DNA of 64,000 bases, taken from Streptomyces sp. NBC_01445. Lineage in GTDB: Bacteria > Actinomycetota > Actinomycetes > Streptomycetales > Streptomycetaceae. Positions within the stretch are counted from its first letter, which is position 1. The number at the start of each line of letters is the position of its first letter. The translations under genes and the position numbers were made by a program. The DNA is taken from assembly GCF_035918235.1 (NCBI RefSeq), contig NZ_CP109485.1, forward strand, positions 806,001 through 870,000, read 5' to 3'. The notes below the pieces were generated by a model that made no database searches, was not told the DNA's origin, and saw nothing but the letters and a program-made list of their open reading frames with translations. Of the stretch, positions 61,553-64,000 are shown piece by piece.

Positions 61553-62332
61553 TCAGCTCGGGAACATCCCCGCCGTCGCGTTGATCCACGTACCCGTGAT
61601 CGCGGAGGCCGCGTCCGACGCGAGGAAGGTCGCGAGCGCGGCGATGTCCGCGATTCTCGGTGAACGCTTCGTCATGCGCAGGCTGTCGAGGTGGGCGAGT
61701 ACCCCCTGGAGGGCCGCCTCGTCCATGTCCGGGGCGCCGGCCCCCGCCAGCTTCTCCGGCGTCAGCGTGTCCGCGACACCTGCGGTCCAGATACCCAGGG
61801 CACGCACGCCGGACGGGCCCAGCTCCTGTGCGAGTTGGCGGATCAGCGCGTCCATCGCGCCGTCGGCGGCGCCGGTGCCGCCCAGCATCGGGGTGCCGTT
61901 CTTGGAGCCGCTGTCGAGGGAGAGGATCACTCCCCCGCCCTGGTTGACCATGCGCCGGGCGGCGGCTCGCGCGGTGATGAACTGCGAGGAGATCCCCTGT
62001 ACGACCGGCCGCGTGTAGTCGTCGACGGACATCTCCGTGAGCGGGATGCCCTGGAGGTCGCCTCGCGGCACGAGGTTGAAGGAGATGTCGATCCGGCCGG
62101 CCCGCTCGACCACCGCGTCCGCCTGCGCCTCCACGGCCGCTTCGTCCAGGGCGTCGACGACGTCGTACTCCGCGCCCACCTCGGCCGAAGCCTTCCGCAG
62201 GGTGTCTTCCGTGCGCCCCGCAAGAAAGACCCGCGCGCCCGCGTCCGTGTACGCCCGCGCCACACCCGCTCCCAGGGAGCCGGCTCCGCCGTAGATGACC
62301 GCGACCTTGTCCTTCAGCGCGTCCGTGAGCAT
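61553..62332 (-). CDS. atypical SDR family protein without YxxxK
   Basis: The 259-residue protein has the cofactor loop IYGGAGSLGAGVARA in place of TGxxxGIG and a normal SDR course, including ASDAASAITGTWINATAGM at the C-terminus. The expected YxxxK segment reads GGTGAADGAMDALIRQL, so both catalytic Tyr and Lys are missing. LSLDSGSKNGTP keeps the Ser. It may bind cofactor without reducing, or use other residues. The gene stands alone. Confidence 0.82.
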   Translation of the reverse strand: MLTDALKDKVAVIYGGAGSLGAGVARAYTDAGARVFLAGRTEDTLRKASAEVGAEYDVVDALDEAAVEAQADAVVERAGRIDISFNLVPRGDLQGIPLTEMSVDDYTRPVVQGISSQFITARAAARRMVNQGGGVILSLDSGSKNGTPMLGGTGAADGAMDALIRQLAQELGPSGVRALGIWTAGVADTLTPEKLAGAGAPDMDEAALQGVLAHLDSLRMTKRSPRIADIAALATFLASDAASAITGTWINATAGMFPS

Positions 62333-62537
62333 GGGGCGTCGTCCTCTCCTCGGCCGGACGCCGCGTGCGTCCGCTGCTTCATAAGACTCGTCGTCCGCCG
62401 AAACTCATCGCCGCACCGGCAGATTGTTCATAGGAGCGGCACCCCATGGGGTGAAGCTTGCGGGCCCGCCCGTTCGCCGCCGAGGACATGTGGGAGGGGT
62501 ATGGCCGTACCTCCCGCCACCGGAACGAGGTCGTCAC

Positions 62538-63017
62538 ATGCTTCGCACCAGGTTCCTGTCCGTCGCCGCCGCATCGCTGTCTGCCTGGCTCGGTCCGGCG
62601 GCCCCAGCGGTCTCCGAACCGCCTGATGCCACGGTCACCGTCACGTCCCCGGCCGCCGATTCCGTGCACCCCGTGAACAGCAGTCTCTTCGTGCGGTGGC
62701 GCAACGACACCGGACAGGAGGTCGACGTCTGGCTGACGCAGGGCGACGGTGAGGGCGGAGCGCAGCGCCTGTTCAAGCTGGCCTCGAAAGCGAGCAGCAG
62801 ACCGGAGACTGAGCTGGTCGCGGCGGTGCCCCCCGTGCCGGACGGCGCCGATTACACGGTCGAGGTCACGGCCCGGGACACGGGTGTACGCGGCTACAGC
62901 GCCCCCTTCGAGGTGGGCCCGGTTCCAGCCGAAGCCCCGGCCGTCGGCTCCGGCTCCGAAAAGGCCGCCGCGCCGCTCAGCCGGGTTCAGGCGCAGGACG
63001 GGCAGAGCCCTCGGTAG
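62538..63017 (+). CDS. secreted protein with Kre9/KNH-like Ig-type domain
   Basis: The 159-residue protein has a signal peptide (LRTRFLSVAAASLSAWLG, cleavage near AVS) and one domain of about 95 residues with VTVTSPAADSVHPVNSSLFV, DVWLTQGDGEGGAQ and VPDGADYTVEVTARD, which matches the Kre9/KNH N-terminal Ig-like family. Such domains bind polysaccharide or wall components. The C-terminus is Pro/Ala/Ser-rich with no anchor. Its 3' end overlaps the convergent Fur-family gene by 31 bp. Confidence 0.78.
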   Translation: MLRTRFLSVAAASLSAWLGPAAPAVSEPPDATVTVTSPAADSVHPVNSSLFVRWRNDTGQEVDVWLTQGDGEGGAQRLFKLASKASSRPETELVAAVPPVPDGADYTVEVTARDTGVRGYSAPFEVGPVPAEAPAVGSGSEKAAAPLSRVQAQDGQSPR

Positions 63018-63397
63018 GTCACCTCGACCTTGGACACTCTGAAGCCGAACCGCTCCTGCGCCGGGAGGCCGGACAGTGGGTCGCCGGTCGGATGCACGTC
63101 GCGGATGATTCCGCAGCTGGAGCACACCAAGTGCTGGTGCGGCCGGTGCGCGTTCGGGTCGTAGCGCTTCGCCCGGCCGTCGGTGGAGACCTCTATGACC
63201 TCGCCCAGCGCGACCAGCTCGCCCAGCGCGTTGTACACGGTCGCTCTGGAGATCTCGGGCAACCGCTGCACTGCGCGGGCGTGCACCTCGTCGGCGGTGA
63301 GATGCACATGATCACCGTCGAGAACCTCCGCCACGACGCGCCGCTGAGAGGTCATCCGCCAGCCACGCCCCCGCAGTCGCTCAAGCAGGCCACTCAT
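62987..63397 (-). CDS. Fur family transcriptional regulator (CatR/FurA-like)
   Basis: The 136-residue protein has the winged HTH region MTSQRRVVAEVL to RATVYNALGELVALG, the metal and redox elements HRPHQHLVCSSCG (CxxC) and a second CxxC, LCPSCA, at the C-terminus. It closely resembles the Streptomyces redox-sensing repressors of catalase genes (CatR, FurS/FurA). It is divergent from katG, 466 bp away, and probably represses it until peroxide oxidises the protein. Confidence 0.9.
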   Translation of the reverse strand: MSGLLERLRGRGWRMTSQRRVVAEVLDGDHVHLTADEVHARAVQRLPEISRATVYNALGELVALGEVIEVSTDGRAKRYDPNAHRPHQHLVCSSCGIIRDVHPTGDPLSGLPAQERFGFRVSKVEVTYRGLCPSCA

Positions 63398-63863
63398 ATC
63401 GCTTCACCTTTTCAGGTTCGGTGGGATACCCGAGGTTGACCGGCGCACTTCCGGTCCCATCGGAAATGCGATTGGTGCACTTCTTGACTTGGATTCTGTC
63501 CATCGTAGGATCGGTTATGGCGATAGCCAAGGGACAGGAAGACTCCAGTGCGGCAGGAGACAGAAGTTGATCAGCTCCGAGGGGCGCGCGGTCGTGCGTC
63601 GGTCGTCGCTCCCTCCACGCCGCCTGAGGCCCTCCGCGCACTCGACGCGGCCGAATTCGTACCGCTTCGCCTCACTTTGAGCCGTAGTGTCGAACTGTCC
63701 CGGAAGACCGCGGCCTCGCGATCGACACGATCCGCTCGATCGACACCCGCGTCTCGATTGTCTGGATCGACGAGGCTGAGGCCATCCACGGGGCCCGCGC
63801 CCCACCCGTTCCACCGCCGTAGTTCCTGAGCAGTGTGATCCGCCCCGTCCGGAAGGATTCCCA
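63398..63863. other. 466-bp fur-katG intergenic region
   Basis: TTGACT (63484-63489) and TAGGAT (63506-63511), 16 bases apart, form a likely plus-strand promoter. GGTTAT-GGCG-ATAGCC (63513-63528), with one mismatch, could be a repressor site just after it. The rest (to 63863) would be a long leader. It contains a short protein-like plus-strand frame (about 63720-63822, [20 protein letters not shown]) ending in a stop, with no start or family; it may be a gene remnant. Confidence 0.4.
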
Positions 63864-64000
63864 ATGTCTGAGAACCAAGATGCGATCGTCACAGACGCGA
63901 AAACACAGGACGGAGGAGGCTGCCCGGTCGTGCACGGGAGCGCCCCGTACCCGACGCAGGGCAACGGCGCGAACAGCCAGTGGTGGCCACAGCGGCTCAA
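63864..64000 (+). CDS. katG: catalase-peroxidase KatG, N-terminal part (cut by window edge)
   Basis: The visible 45 codons read [18 protein letters not shown], then GCPVVHG and NSQWWPQRL, the characteristic N-terminus of bifunctional catalase-peroxidases. GGAAGG precedes the ATG at 63864 by seven bases. KatG destroys hydrogen peroxide in the cytoplasm with a heme cofactor. The divergent Fur-family gene is its probable repressor. The catalytic domain lies beyond the window. Confidence 0.88.
   Translation, partial: MSENQDAIVTDAKTQDGGGCPVVHGSAPYPTQGNGANSQWWPQRL

Overview
The window is high-GC DNA with Shine-Dalgarno sites of the GGAGG type, frequent GTG starts, short divergent promoters and families typical of soil actinobacteria: a chaplin, a mycothiol-type DinB-like protein, three-cysteine ferredoxin/P450 pairs, and many TetR, GntR and MarR regulators. 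I read it as part of a Streptomyces chromosome, probably an accessory region rather than the conserved core, because catabolic and transport cassettes with their own regulators dominate. I see no tRNA, rRNA, CRISPR array, transposase or phage gene.

Layout. 0-9.7 kb holds unconnected genes: an alpha/beta hydrolase cut by the left edge, a short-chain dehydrogenase (SDR), a tandem Lrp regulator divergent from an M20 amidohydrolase, a methyltransferase, and small membrane or secreted proteins. 9.8-21.5 kb is an uptake and hydrolysis cassette: a GntR/FCD regulator, a cytosine-deaminase-like amidohydrolase, a complete oligopeptide-type ABC importer (binding protein, two permeases, two ATPases), a second unusual amidohydrolase transcribed divergently, a hypothetical protein and a dienelactone hydrolase. 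21.7-28.0 kb holds a GlxA-type AraC regulator and an oxidoreductase, a VOC protein, an AhpD-like protein, a class-A serine hydrolase and a maleylpyruvate-isomerase-like protein. 28.0-31.3 kb is a DNA alkylation-repair island: two paralogous Fe(II)/2-oxoglutarate oxygenases of the Oxygenase-NA type, an O6-alkylguanine transferase, and an Ada-type zinc-domain protein that lacks the acceptor cysteine.

31.4-45.3 kb is the most interesting part. A MarR gene, a gamma-glutamyl hydrolase plus aldehyde dehydrogenase operon, an APC permease, a six-gene operon (ferredoxin, ferredoxin reductase, acetoacetate-decarboxylase-like protein, aldehyde dehydrogenase, LigB extradiol dioxygenase, fumarylacetoacetase-type hydrolase) and a glutamine-synthetase-like ligase plus P450 operon all carry a GTTTG-N4-CAAAC palindrome, or a close variant, upstream. 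I infer one regulon that imports an amine, protects it as a gamma-glutamyl amide, oxidises it with the P450, removes the glutamyl group and cleaves the resulting catechol-type ring. The substrate cannot be named from sequence.

45.5-54 kb holds an S66 peptidase, a GntR gene beside an ABC transporter reduced to an out-of-frame ATPase-permease fusion by an internal deletion, and a possible potassium group (KimA-like importer, KdpD-like DUF4118 protein, second APC-type transporter). 54-64 kb holds SDRs, methyltransferases, GrpB, a secreted HAD phosphatase, an ankyrin protein, an aldo/keto reductase divergent from its TetR over two near-identical operators, another TetR, a short chaplin, an Ig-like secreted protein, and a Fur-family gene divergent from katG, which runs off the right edge.
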